64,000 bases of DNA. Origin: Nothopassalora personata (lineage: Eukaryota > Ascomycota > Dothideomycetes > Mycosphaerellales > Mycosphaerellaceae). Shown here one piece after another: positions 11,626 through 22,440 of the stretch. The stretch covers positions 372,001-436,000 of the forward strand of contig CM066299.1 of NCBI GenBank assembly GCA_033816765.1, read 5' to 3'. The stretch's first letter is position 1. Every line of letters starts with the position of its first letter. A program made the position numbers and the translations under genes. The notes under the pieces were generated by a model. The model was not told the DNA's origin. It did not search any database and saw only the letters and a program-made list of their open reading frames with translations.

Positions 11626-12405
11626 ATGATTTCCCCAAAACGCCCGCGAACCGAAGAAGCGTCCAGCATGGCCAGTTCCAGTCCGGCAAAGCGCACAAAA
11701 ACAGAGGAGACCAAGAAGAAATTCCTATTAGTCGCAGAAGGTAACGGAGGCAACTACTGCTTCGACCTGAACGATGCTAACTCACCGCAGCACATCGGAA
11801 CGATGGGGTGCGAGACATGCGTGGGCGTATACTTCACAGTCAGCGCGACGATGAGCTTTATCGCACATATCAACTATGACGTCCAGCCCGTCAACGTTTC
11901 GAGTGAAGACGACGCCCAGCACGAGAAGCAGTACGAGATCGGCACAGCTGCATTCAACTCGATCCTGCGGAGTGTGAAGGACAGACTGAACGACTTTCAA
12001 TGGCAGGGAAATTGGGGACCTATCACCATGACGATGAGGAGGAGTCTGAAGATGATTTGTCCGAAGTCTGGAGTTGAGAATAAAACTTTCGTTGGCGATG
12101 CTGTTGCGTTTGCTGTACGAGAATTCTTGGGGATCGTGGACACGGAGTACGACTGCCTCCCGAGAAAGGCGAGTGGCATGATTGTGAGACATACTGCAAG
12201 CGCCGAAGGTGAGGTTTTGTACATCAACCCCGGCCAGGCTGTACCTGCAGGCTGGACAGCGATTGAAGCTGACGAAGATGTTCCAGAAGACGATCAGCAG
12301 GACTTCGCCTGTGCTAGTTTGCGGGCGGACGGTGCCAGCGGTGCCGATGATGGAGACGTGACGGAGCCTTTGACGAAACAGAAGTATAGGTACAGATGGA
12401 GCTGA
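11626..12405 (+). CDS. Hypothetical 260-aa protein with CheD-like Thr/Cys/His arrangement
   Basis: The ATG at 11626 is the first in a frame that is open from 11518. Residues 1-32 are Lys/Arg/Ser-rich (KRPRTEE, AKRTKTEETKKK), resembling a nuclear localisation signal. A compact domain follows from residue 33. It contains TMGCETCVGVYF, then SFIAHINYDV, so Thr59, Cys65 and His81 are spaced -6, 0 and +16. In bacterial CheD (receptor glutamine deamidase, papain-like fold) the catalytic Thr, Cys and His are spaced in nearly the same way (Thr21, Cys27, His44 in the Thermotoga protein, from memory), also with a Cys-Val-x-Val strand. The surrounding pattern (deep Cys, hydrophobic strand, short loop, His) is similar, but overall sequence identity cannot be judged by eye. 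The C-terminal 40 residues are acidic. An alternative reading is an uncharacterised fungal family with a conserved Cys of structural role. Confidence 0.7.
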   Translation: MISPKRPRTEEASSMASSSPAKRTKTEETKKKFLLVAEGNGGNYCFDLNDANSPQHIGTMGCETCVGVYFTVSATMSFIAHINYDVQPVNVSSEDDAQHEKQYEIGTAAFNSILRSVKDRLNDFQWQGNWGPITMTMRRSLKMICPKSGVENKTFVGDAVAFAVREFLGIVDTEYDCLPRKASGMIVRHTASAEGEVLYINPGQAVPAGWTAIEADEDVPEDDQQDFACASLRADGASGADDGDVTEPLTKQKYRYRWS

Positions 12406-12582
12406 GACGAGAGGTAAGTCGAGTAGTTGTTCTCCTAGCTAACGCAAATAGCACACGTGCGGCTCAAGCTGTCTCAGCTCAGGACGCTCTCCATAACGAA
12501 GACCTCTGTCTCCCAGGCTTGCTTCCGTGGAGGACTTGAGGCATACTGATATGCTATGAAGCTCATACTGCGCGCAGCTTTG

Positions 12583-13050
12583 TCACTGGTATTTTATTAT
12601 GTATTCACCTGGTTGACCAGCCTTAAAGCCAGAGACAGCCGCGGCTGATGCATCTAGGTCTCGACTCAATACCATTATGCCCTGCTCAGGTCCTCTATAC
12701 ACGCCTTCAGCATTCATGCACCGATGATAACCACTGCATGTCATTCTGCGAAGATCATGGCCGCCGCAGATGAGGTCTACATACCAGTTGGATTGTGCAG
12801 GCCACCAAAACACGTAGCTTCTCCCCAACTGTTTACGACCTTTATGGACCTTTGACTCGCAACCTGTCTGCTTCCGAACCATGGATGGGATAATGATGAC
12901 GGCAACAAGCGACTCTCTACAGATGCTACCGTCAGCGACCACGGCCTGGTTCGTTGATGTCCAAGCTCGAGGGATTCTGAGACATAGCGAGTGAACACAG
13001 AACAAATTATGCTGCCCGACTTCACCTGCTCGGAACGAGACTCGACGCAA
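12583..13050 (-). CDS. Hypothetical ORF, 155 codons
   Basis: A single open frame with a C-terminal half that reads like a folded, cysteine-containing protein (WYVDLICGGHDLRRMTCSG, then a Gly/Ala-rich end). A GTATGT donor and CGCAG acceptor lie inside, but removing that 40-bp segment breaks the frame, so the uninterrupted frame is preferred. No signal peptide is obvious at the available starts. No family recognised; it may be a remnant or the last exon of a longer gene. Confidence 0.3.
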   Translation of the reverse strand: MRRVSFRAGEVGQHNLFCVHSLCLRIPRAWTSTNQAVVADGSICRESLVAVIIIPSMVRKQTGCESKVHKGRKQLGRSYVFWWPAQSNWYVDLICGGHDLRRMTCSGYHRCMNAEGVYRGPEQGIMVLSRDLDASAAAVSGFKAGQPGEYIIKYQ

Positions 13051-13097
13051 TCTAAATGATAAAACCAGGCAAATCGATTTGGGCTGAGGTCGAATAC

Positions 13098-14541
13098 ATG
13101 AGGCTGACCCTACTCGACAAGAGCATCGAAAACTGGGTGTAGCTGGAATGCATGGTGCAGGCGAACGTACTGATGAGTATCGACATTCGGCAGCATTAGC
13201 AAGCAGAAGAGAAGTTCATTAGGGATATAATCTGCCAGGTGAAGTTGTTGAATGAGAATGGACGGCCGCTGAACACGATCAAGGAGGAGCATTGGGAAAT
13301 GCTATCGAGTGAGGAGCAACTCTTCCTCGAACACCTCATGGTCGGCATCGAATATCAAAGGACGGGCATGGGAGGGATCATCCTCGATGTAATCTGGGCA
13401 GCTATTCAAGATGTACCGGCGAGTCCTCACAGATCTGAGTGGCCATATGAAGAACCTGATTTGACCTTGCCTTATCCTTTCTACCAAGCTATCAAGCGCA
13501 CGCTCAAGAAAGGTCTGAAGCCTGGTGAGCCGAGAATTACCATGGATAAGCTCGCCAGAAGGTATAGCGAAAACAGCTTGGTGGACGTTCGTGGTGCGGG
13601 TTGGGAGGTGCAAGATCTAATCATGATCATGGCTCGTTACGTGCGAGATTACATTGATGACGAAGCCGCAATAAGAGCACCGCAGTCGACCACCGTCATC
13701 CTCAGGAGCGCGCAGAGAGCCGGATCGAACATGAATTAAGAAGAAGACGACGATAGTCTTACAATCGTAGGAGCGCAAGCAGACATGCCACGAGCGACCA
13801 AAACGACAGCTTTGCCAGCGAGGAAGACGAGGTTGAGTCCGAAGATGATGAAGACAAGATTGTCCGGCGAATGCGACACACTTTAACCACATCATCTGTG
13901 ACGGGCAAATTTGATGACGATCACGACGATGACCAGTAAGAGGTTGAGATGAGTGGCGACGGCATGCTGGAGCAAGAAAGCGGGGATGAGGTAGGTGTTA
14001 CGAGCGACAAAAATTTTCCCGCGGAGAGTGCTGCAGAAGACTCTGGCCATCAGCAGGATTGTGGCACGGTCTAGCCCGGCAGTAACGACAGGATGCGTGC
14101 ACTGCATGGCGCATCAATATCGAGGTTAAATTCTCCATCGAAGAGAGCTCGAGTTCCTTCGCTGAAGATCCCCACTCCTGAAGACGATGACCTTAGCGAA
14201 CAGAGGGACACGAGTCCGACTTGGAAAAAGAAGCAATAGCGCCACCAGGTGTCACAGCTCAGAAGAAGCACTCGTTATGTGGCCGCTCAGCAGGCATCAA
14301 CAGTCCTTCAGCAAGACGAGCTCCTCGTGCAAGAAGGTCTGATGCCGCCGTGCAGAGATCCAAACTAATGTCTCGCAAGCTTCGCGAGCTACAGAAAGCG
14401 GAGGAGTGCATGAATACCAATCGTCGCAAGCAAATTTACCCCTGGTACGACGGCCGCTCATACAAGGTATCTGAAAACACACCGCCGACAGGATCAGGGG
14501 TGGAACACAATGCGTGGAGAACAGGAACTCATCCACGATGA
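13098..14541 (+). pseudogene. Remnant of a long nuclear-type gene with nonsense codons and frameshifts
   Basis: From ATG 13098 one frame runs 263 codons to 13886, interrupted only by TAG (13140, 13197) and TAA (13737). The longest clean part (13239-13739) encodes a helical, Leu/Ile-rich domain with LPYPFYQAIKRTLKKGLKPG. Near 13760 the sense frame shifts to a neighbouring frame that gives an acidic segment (EEDEVESEDDEDK), then TAA and TAG stops, then a basic segment with SPSKRARVPSLK. It shifts again near 14215 into an Arg/Lys-rich end (about 14221-14470). The order folded N-terminus, acidic tract, basic tract fits a chromatin or transcription protein, but the family is not recognised. All three early stops could come from CAG or CAA by C-to-T. 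Confidence 0.55.
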
Positions 14542-14559
14542 GACACTGCCAGACCGCCA

Positions 14560-15352
14560 AGACTAAGCTCGTCGGGGGCTCAGCATCTGGGGTCAGAAGA
14601 AGAATTACTACTATGTGGTATAGACTACTGCCACTGGAGACGAGGTTGGATCAACGCAGGTGCCGTGCGAGCATAGGATGTAATGGAGGATAGGGAGAGA
14701 GCTATGCTGCCGCGAAAGTGAGCAGTTGCGCTCTACTATGATAGCAAGCAGCGAACATGAAGGACATATTTGCAGCAGAGGCTCAATGTACAGCGAATTT
14801 AAAGCAACTTACTGCCGACGGACAAGTTCTCCTCGTACGCTGTCATCCTTCCTGCTTAGCTCTGCGATTGGGCGAGCTAGGGCAATACACTCTAACTGTG
14901 CGCCCGCAACGTGCCAGACTACGACTTTGACTGTAGGCTTTGGTGACGCGACATTCTGACCACACAGCATACATGCGGTGCACAGCCGAGACTGTAGTAT
15001 GTCGTGTGAGTCGTGATGATTCAAGTATTAGTTCTGAATGAGATTGGAGACACTATTATGCTGTACTAGACTGTACTTGGTACTGAAATCCTCACAGGAC
15101 AAGATGTACCGGACAGAAGGGACCACAAAGAAAGAGAGATATAGGACAGGATTCGATTGTTCCCTTCGTATCACGCATTATGAAGGATCTTTCCTAAGCC
15201 ACCCACTTCGTACGAGGTATCTGTACCGCTTCGCATGCTCAACGCAATTTTGCATACAAACAACCCCTATTAGTCATATCATGTATCGTCGCTCTTGGAA
15301 CCCATCACCAGCTCTTGACTCTCCAAAGCTAGACACGACATTTTGTCGAATA
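14560..15352. other. Intergenic, no supported gene
   Basis: Only short, domain-free ORFs. This is the 3' flank of the minus-strand gene that ends at 15353. Confidence 0.45.
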
Positions 15353-16944
15353 TCAGTCCTCCTCGAAATTGCTAGGACGCTTCTTTCCCACAGCCACCCA
15401 GCTGCCCCTCTTACCACCGAAGGTCTTCTTGCGGGATGGCTGAGGAGCACCTTGATCGCCCGGCAAGGAAGAGAGATCACCGCAACCGGGGTTGACCTCG
15501 TTCATGTTCTCAGATGTTGACTTCTGGCTGTTCCCACTCTGCTTCTGTCCTGGCTCCTCGACGGCGATCGCTCTGCCTTTTCCCTTCGGAGGACGGGCGC
15601 TGGGCTTCTTGCTGGACACAACGACATTGTCCTCGTCCTCGTCTTGGTTGTCGTCGTCGATGTCTTGGGTTGGACACTTCTGCATCTTCTTGCCCTTGTC
15701 GTTGTTTCTCTTCTCCAGCTCGTTTGCCTTGGCCTGACCTTCAATCTCGATCCTCGCAGGTCGACCAGGCTGCTTCTTGCCCGGCTCCATGAAGTCTGAA
15801 TCGGAGTCGTCCTGTTGCTCGCGTGGCCGAGTGGTTGAGACCTCTTCGGTATTGTAGTTGAGTTTGTTCTCGTCATTATCTCCCCCATTGCCATGCTCCC
15901 CCTCCTCCAAGCTCGAGCTATCGGCATCACTGTCGATGAGGATTGGATTAGAACCCTGAGCATTGCCGGAGAAGTTGTCTGGAGCTTGATCATCCTCTTC
16001 TGCCTCGATGTCGCTGAGCTCCTCGCCGCTTTCATATCTCGGACGAGCATCCTCAGGATCGCCAATCACAAACGGGCTCTTGATCGGTGCTTGACCGAAG
16101 AAATCAGTGGTGCTCTCCATCGGCGCGAAGCCAGGCTCCCCAATGGGATCGAACTCGGTCTTGTTGAACTTCTTATCCTTGGACATCGCACTCTGCTGTA
16201 GCTTCGGCTCCCGCTTGGGCTGACGTCTGGTCGGAGCTTCCTTTCTCTGGATGGCAGTGGCTGCCTTCTTTCTGGACTTACCGACCTTGACGCCACCTGT
16301 GGTCGTCTTCTCGTTGCGGGACGGTGCGCTGCCTCTTGCCCGGGCAGTGCGAGTGTCCTTCTTGTCAGGAGCAGATCCGCCGCGCCGAGCGCGAGCAGAT
16401 GCACGTCCGTAAGAGAAATCTTCATCGCTACCGGCATCCTCGCGCTCTCCATCTTCTGGCTCGCTCTCCCACTGCTCTTCATCGACTCTTCCCTCAACGC
16501 CTCCTGCAACCTGCGCTCCATCCTCGACACCATCCTCTGGCTCTTGTGCAGCATTACTCGCTGCCGCCATGTCGAGTCCCAGTGTGGTGGCAATCTCTCT
16601 CAAGTTCCGGATCATTTCTTTCCTCTCTGCTTGGTCGAACCGCCACTTTGACTCGTTGCCTACCCTGTTGCGCTGTAGGGACTGCAGTTAGTATGCGTAA
16701 TGCGCGACGCTCTCTGATGTCTGAGACATACCTCGCGATACTGTGACTGCAGAGTGTCGGACTTCTCTTCTGGCAATCCCTGCGCATAACCTGAAGCCAC
16801 CATCTCGTTCGCGAAGGCGACATTCATGACCTTGACGCAATCGCGACTGCTCATTTTGAGGACTTCCCTGATGACCACGATTGCGAGGCGCATCTTGGGG
16901 TGATTATCCCACTTGATCTTCGGTCCATTTCTCTCTGCCGGCAT
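15353..16944 (-). CDS. Myb/SANT-like protein with long disordered tail, two exons, 510 aa
   Basis: Exon 1 is 16732-16944 and exon 2 is 15353-16672. The 59-bp intron has a GTATGT donor, a CTAAC branch motif and a CTACAG acceptor, and the join keeps frame through 511 codons. The start ATG lies in a CACCATG context. Residues 1-100 form a helical domain beginning KIKWDNHPKMRLAIVVIREV and containing WRFDQAERKEMIRNL after the splice, similar in layout to the Myb/SANT-like DNA-binding domains common in Dothideomycetes. The remaining 400 residues alternate Glu/Asp-rich and Lys/Arg-rich low-complexity tracts with several basic clusters (GKSRKKAAT, SRKKTFGGKRG), so nuclear location is likely. The shadow ORFs in other frames here are long only because of the GC-rich repetitive codons. 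Function, probably DNA or chromatin binding, is inferred from composition. Confidence 0.8.
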
Positions 16945-17325
16945 GGTGGGCGATACGGACAGGCCAAACACGAGTCGCTGAGCCTTGGACAAGTTGTCGA
17001 GGTAATGCGCGACGCGAAAGAAGAGATCGCAGTTTGGTGTTGGTGTTTGAGGCGGAAGTTGGGGATAAAGTTCTTGGGATGTTTACAGGAAGTGCCAAGC
17101 CTTTCGCGCAAGGATCTGCCCCACTCAAGTGAATGTGGGCTTCAAAACAAGGCGAGCTGCAAGGTGAATCGCATGAACACTGATGGGCATTTGGGGCGGA
17201 GAGGAAGAAGCGATATCGAAAGCGCATCCTGCGCGTCAAGCAGGAGTTCCGGCCAGGGACAGAGAGGTCCAGGCCAGAGGTCCGCCATGTCATTGATGCA
17301 GCCGCAGCCGCGAACACCTAAAAAG
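16945..17325. other. Short interval between two minus-strand genes
   Basis: It carries the promoter of the SANT-like gene. A minus-strand ORF reads upstream from it without a good start. Confidence 0.4.
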
Positions 17326-18062
17326 TCACTTTTTCGCCGCACCCACACCCCAACGCGCCAGTCTCTTCTTCTGCTTTCTCTTCTTCGCATCCGCCCTCCA
17401 GGCGCGATGCCTCTCCCAAGGCTCCATGTTCTCCCACATCCTCCTCGAGTAGCCAGGCGCGCGAGAGGAGGACTTTCGTCGCTCCAGACCGCCCTGCTCT
17501 CTCATCTCCTCCCTCTCCCCTTCCGCCGGCTCTCCAAACGACCAGTCCTCTCCACCAGCTCCGCCAGCTCCGCCCTCATCCCCTCCACCCACCGCCTCAC
17601 CGCCGTCACCCTCCCCCATCTCCACATCCCTGCCACCCTCCGCCACAAACTCCTCCTCCACCCCAGCCAACATCTTCTCCAGGTCGCGCAGGTCTTGCGC
17701 ATGTGCCTCTTCTGAGACCTGGGGGTCATCAGTCCCCAGGCCTCCGTCGTTGTTGTTGTTGATGGGCTGGCCAGGCCCAGAGTCTTCAGCCGCGGACGGC
17801 GGCGCGTCCAGATCGAGCTTGCCAAGCTCGTTTGCTGTGGCAAGGACAGCGAGATGTGCTGTGGGCTGGCCAGGCCCGAGGCGGCTGAGGTTGGCCCGCC
17901 TTAGCTTGAAGGTCGCGAGCCAGAGGTTGTCTTCGAATGCTACAAATACGCGTCAATAATGCTCAATGATCGATCTGAACGATACTAGGGTGTGGAGCGG
18001 GATGCCGTGCTTAACGACAATGCTATGGCATGCGTAGTATAGGGGTACTTACAGTTCGCCAT
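17326..18062 (-). CDS. Hypothetical acidic/basic protein, two exons, 207 aa
   Basis: Exon 1 is only 10 bases (18053-18062, ATG GCG AAC T), followed by a 113-bp intron (GTAAGT donor, TTGTAG acceptor) and exon 2 (17326-17939). The join gives 208 codons with no stop and restores a clear start, which the exon-2 frame alone lacks. Residues 4-40 (FEDNLWLATFKLRR, then two GPGQP repeats) look folded. A Gly/Glu-rich, strongly acidic middle follows (about residues 85-130). The C-terminus is a basic helix (MWENMEPWERHRAWRADAKK then KRKQKKRLARW). The pattern suggests a nucleic-acid-associated or organellar assembly factor, but no named family is recognised. It is transcribed in the same direction as the SANT-like gene downstream of it, with about 380 bp between them. 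Confidence 0.7.
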
Positions 18063-18440
18063 TGTGGTGCAGAGGAGGGAGAGGAGAGCGCACGGCGCGG
18101 CAGAGATTGTGTTGATATTCGGAGCTCGGGAGCCATAGCATTAGCGTCAAACGTCGAGCAGGGATCATTTATCGATTGACATCATCCTCAACAGCACAGT
18201 CGTATACAGTGTCAAATGTAGCAAACCAACATTCGCTCTAAACAAGGGTCGATCAATTGTATAGCTGGAACGATCGTAGATAGTAGGTGGCTAGTGCATA
18301 TTCTCAAGAGCTCCTTTCCAAATCTAGTGAGAGGTGCTGCAAAGCTCAATAAAGATATAGTAAGCGCCACTGAGATTGATGTGAAGGGATAAAAGTCCAG
18401 AAACTTTCATTCCGCTTCATAGTCGAAACATCTCCATATA
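18063..18440. other. Intergenic, no supported gene
   Basis: Moderately AT-rich. It contains the promoter side of the two-exon minus-strand gene and no ORF of note. Confidence 0.45.
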
Positions 18441-19735
18441 TCAAAAAGCCACGAATGGAGGGTGCACAAAAAGAGGGATATCCCGCGTGTGATCGCTTGC
18501 CAGAACATATATTCGATGTCCTGAGCTTCTTTTGGCCACTCTCACGGCCACAGTATCAACAGGCACGCCGGTGCGCACAAGTCGAACTGAGTCTACGACA
18601 CGGCAACGTCGTTCGCGGACGACGAAGCGCTCGACGCCTCCATCCATGATCAAAAGGCACGATGGCAGGAGATTAAACAGTCCGGGAAGACGCTGAAAGA
18701 TGCCAGCGCCCAGTCGTCGGCCACAGCTACTTCGTTCTTTGTGAAGAAGTGGTTACTAGAGGCATCTACAGACGGCCAACACGTTGCCCACATCACTGCT
18801 GACAAGTCGACTTGTCCTATTCAGAAGAGACCCAGGAGGCCGAACCTCCGATCCACATACTACCAATAAGGCAGCTTCCGCGGCTGTTTTCAAGTAAGGA
18901 CAGTGTCGATCACGTACGACTCTAGGCAGCCCGGCGAAGCGACCTGGACGACCTTGAGGAAGACGAACGCCGAGGATGCAGACTATGCCAGCAATACTGA
19001 CGGTATGGAAGTAGATGGGAACGAGGACGAAGAATCAGAAGCTGTCGTTCAAGAAGAAGCTATGGAGACCGAATACACAGAAGACGTTGCGGTGCGCGTG
19101 GTAAGTGATGTATATGCGACGCCACCGGACGGTGCTCATCTGGCATAGTCCCGCGAACCTGCAGCGTCAACTGCGAGCTTCTCGTCATCGGTTGTGGACC
19201 GGGATCCGGAACTCACCGTGATACCCTAGGATGAGAGCTTCGAGCAAGCGCGCGACCCACTACATTCCAACCATTTGATACTTCGTAATGTCCCACGTGT
19301 GATTATAGCCGAATCTTGGGCGTACCCCAGGTCACAGCATCGCCCAGAACAGCACACACGTCACTTTCCTGGTACATAGTACCGAGGTCCTACTCCTGGG
19401 CGATCATCTCTCCTTTCGCCTGTCTGTCTTCCTGAATGCCGACGTGACAGACTTTGTTACATTCCTGTAGGCCTTGGCAAAAAATGTCGGTGTGAGGTCT
19501 TCATTCCGGGCGGTCTCAAGCATGAGCATATAGGGGGATGTCAGCAGCTGTCTGCGACACGACGCGGTATGAGATCTGCTTCGGCGAGGGCGGCTTGCAT
19601 CTGGTGAAGAAGGAAGCAGAAGATGTGGGAATAACTGTACCGCAGTTGTTGATTATGTACGGGAATCCGGCAGCAGACAGTGGTACAGGACTTGGGCGGA
19701 CTTTGCCAGCGGTAGACAAGTGGTTGGACTGAAAA
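18441..19735 (+). pseudogene. Gene remnant, in-frame stops and a surviving intron
   Basis: A plus-strand frame from about 18610 to 19260 reads as protein for over 200 codons. It starts near DDEALDASIHDQKARWQEIK, continues through SFFVKKWLLEASTDGQ and an acidic tract around 18990-19080, and is interrupted by TAA at about 18870 and TAG near 19230. A 50-bp intron with a GTAAGT donor and CATAG acceptor is preserved at about 19100-19149. A further coding-like block at 19538-19732 (FGEGGLHLVKKEAEDVGITV) may be its C-terminus in another frame. The family is not recognised. Retention of splice sites together with nonsense codons indicates recent inactivation. Confidence 0.45.
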
Positions 19736-20035
19736 CCCTGGGTGGCGCAGATCTTTCACGGTCGGACCAGGTTGCTGAAAGGGCTAGATCGACAAAGGCT
19801 GACACCGATCTCTCATTTGCGAAAGTTCGAAGAACGTAGCTCTAAAGCAGCCAATCGAACAAGTCGCACACAGTAATTGTAGCGAGTTGGACCAAGCCAA
19901 AAGAGAAAGTAGCACAGTAGCACAGCATAATGAACACATAAAAGGAATACTTCCATCGTTTCGATCGATTCAATTTCTGAAGGTTGCAGCTATACCGCAA
20001 TCGCAGATGCACCACAGACCAAGCAAAAAGAAATT

Positions 20036-20178
20036 GGCCTGTCTAGGAGCTGAACCTGGGTCTCCGACATATCCGCAGAACACTGCGCTCTAAATCTATC
20101 TTGTATAACACAATGTATGATGTAGTCGCCTTGTATTCCTGTAGTACGCCGACGTGCTAACCACTGCACCAACTGGCC
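20036..20178 (-). ncRNA. tRNA-like Pol III unit (intron-containing tRNA, tRNA pseudogene or SINE)
   Basis: On the minus strand the sequence begins GGCCAGTTGGTGCAGTGG and ends in GGTTCAGCTCC then ACAGGCC. The 5' and 3' ends pair as an acceptor stem (GGCCAGT with ACAGGCC, one mismatch). The D arm GTGC...GCAC is perfect. Internal box A (TGGTGCAGTGG) and box B (GGTTCAGCTCC) fit Pol III promoters. A T-rich run TTTCTTTTT (20025-20033) lies just past the 3' end, as expected for a Pol III terminator. The unit is 143 nt, so about 70 nt would be an intron. However, the anticodon stem does not form cleanly, so the anticodon is not called. A T-stem mismatch also favours a pseudogene or SINE head. Confidence 0.5.
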
Positions 20179-21529
20179 TTGCTTTGTCATTGATAATGCA
20201 AAGGCCCTTTAAGCTGTTCATGTAGGTTCAGAAGACGCGGCGAGGTTGTCCCGAAGGTGAGGAACGGCGATCAAATGTTGCGGGTGAAGTTCTTGGGAGC
20301 TTGGTAGCTCTGTACCTCCTCCCCGGGCGATCGAGAACATGGCCCTTATATACAACACAAAATGTCAACATTGAGCTAAGCCCGTATCGACATCAAAACC
20401 GCCAGAGAAACATAGATCCATTGCCGACGTCAGTATCACGATGCTATAGTCTTCGCATCAGTGTTGGGCTGTGGCCGACAAGACGAGCAGAGACACGATA
20501 GTTTTGGCCATCATACCCGCTCCCTTGGTTTTAAGTGTCAAGCTTTGATAAGGTAGAAGGCGAGGACGAAATGATTTGGACGGGTATTGAAGCCAGAATC
20601 TTTGAAATCGCGAGCTTACAACTCGAATAACATATCGACATCACTGTCATCAACAGTCCAGTAGCATGTACTCTGCATGATAGTAACTATTAAATGACCT
20701 GCAGGGGTTGTTCAACCCACCACGCATGTTCCCCAAGGCATCATTCGTCTCATAGCACACCATCTTTGGACATAGCCCTTGCCAGGGCGTGGAATAGTCA
20801 ACCTCGTCCGGAGGGACTTCCGCACCACCACTCAGTCGAGAACCTCAGTGTATATCCCCACGTACACCATCGACACTATCTTCCATTGGTCGACAGATTC
20901 AGTCTAACAGGCGTGCCAAGTCTCAATGTTGTCGACCTGGGCGATGTGAAGGTGCTGCAAGCTGTTGACACATGGAATATTACCTAGATAATTATTGGAG
21001 GACTGAGTCTCTTCAACCGGGCATGCACGAGAATTCGCTTCTGCTAAGGCAAATTTATATGAAGAGCGCAGAATGGCGAAGCGATGCGAATGATTGCGAG
21101 CGTTGCGCTGGAGGATGGGGCTTGACAACCACGTCCCTCTACTTTTGAGCCTCAACGAGTAGGTCGGCCGTTCTGTACGCGGATGAATCGGCCGCTCCGG
21201 TGTGCCGTCGGATGACATTATGTGAAGACATGTCTCACTTACGGCGGCTTCATCGTGCTCGAAGCCAATCTAAGCCATCGAGCACTCGCACATCTTGATC
21301 TTCACGCTACAGGTGGTACTGGTGGTCTGCAGACAGTATAGACTCGTTCCGACACTACCGAATGCGCATAACGTCCCAATACGTGCTTCATCTGAGCTGA
21401 GAATAGTCCGCATCGACCATGGTAGCTGTATCAGCTCCGGCAGCCTAACGCTGACTCACATAACTCTTGACACTCTCCTCATGCTAGTGCCCGTTCCTCA
21501 CCGCATCCACAGCCTCGTCCGCGATTAAC
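20179..21529. other. No supported gene
   Basis: Short ORFs on both strands without domain or splice support. Confidence 0.4.
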
Positions 21530-22440
21530 ACCACCTAAACCTCGTTACTATACTGGAGACACCTTCGAAGATTGACCAGATAGCGCTGCAGCGAGCGCAG
21601 CGCCCGAAGATTGGGTCTCTTCTGCATCACTGTCTGGCACATCCCGTCGAAGAAACGCTTCAGCTTTGTCTGAAGCTGCTGGTGCTTTGCAAATCCCTAA
21701 TCCTGTTTGAGGACCCTGTACAATTTCTTCAAAAATGGCATGCCACCTCTTGTGTCCACGGAGAGCGTAAGCACGCGCAGCTAGTGATCACGACCCTGAA
21801 AACTGAACATTGTAAGCTCTTCTTGAACACCGTTTACGTTGCTCTTCGCCTCGATATTTTCTGTGAATTCAATACCGATGATTGAGAACGTGAGAGCCTG
21901 TGTCTTCAGGCGGCTGAGGAGGAAGCTGGTCGCGGCTGGTGATGCGAAGGAGGGACGAAATGCAGGAGGCGCCGGCATCTGACATGGCTCGCCGTAGGCC
22001 AAGTGGCTTATGATACCGACAATGAGCTCGCAGTCCTTTGAGCGGCCCTTTGTGCATCCGATGAGGACAAAGGCGCGCACAATGCCATTGTTCCATTCTC
22101 GGCAGACCAGGCGGGCACTTCGAAAGCCCTGCCATTCCGCGCTGTTCAGGATCTCGATGGCGAAGTAGCGAGGAGTAAGGGGTGATCGGTCGAATGATGC
22201 GGTAGATTCTGACCCTCAGCTCGCGTGGTATGAAGCGGTTGTAGATCATCTCGTGTATCTCGGGCGCTAGAGCAGCTAGGCTCTTCTATGCGGCCACTGC
22301 CTGGCATAGTGCAGGATCGATTTGCTGCTGCGGAGGGCCGGCTGAAAGCATCTCGGCGAGAATAGTCTGCAGGCGTGGTACGTTGGTGGTTGTCCCTGAT
22401 ACTTTGCTTTTTCAACTGTCACCAGATACGGACAGTCGAT
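21530..22440 (-). pseudogene. Broken gene with LAPEIHEMIY N-terminal motif
   Basis: On the minus strand, from about 22440 downward, one frame reads TNVPRLQTILAEMLSAG, then a TAG, then LAPEIHEMIYNRFIPRELR, a motif similar to the LPxELRxxIY start of many fungal F-box-like or host-response proteins. Near 22160 the sense frame shifts (indel or small intron) to one that runs RYFAIEILNSAEWQGF, then SARLVCREWNNGIVRAF, to a stop at about 21781. A further open segment down to about 21545 may be its C-terminal exon. With one in-frame TAG and at least one frame change it is probably non-functional, although an unrecognised intron could explain the shift. Confidence 0.5.

Noticed and set aside
15502..16065. 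187-codon Arg/Ser/Thr-rich minus-strand ORF
   Set aside because: Shadow frame of the SANT-like gene with repetitive GC-rich codons.
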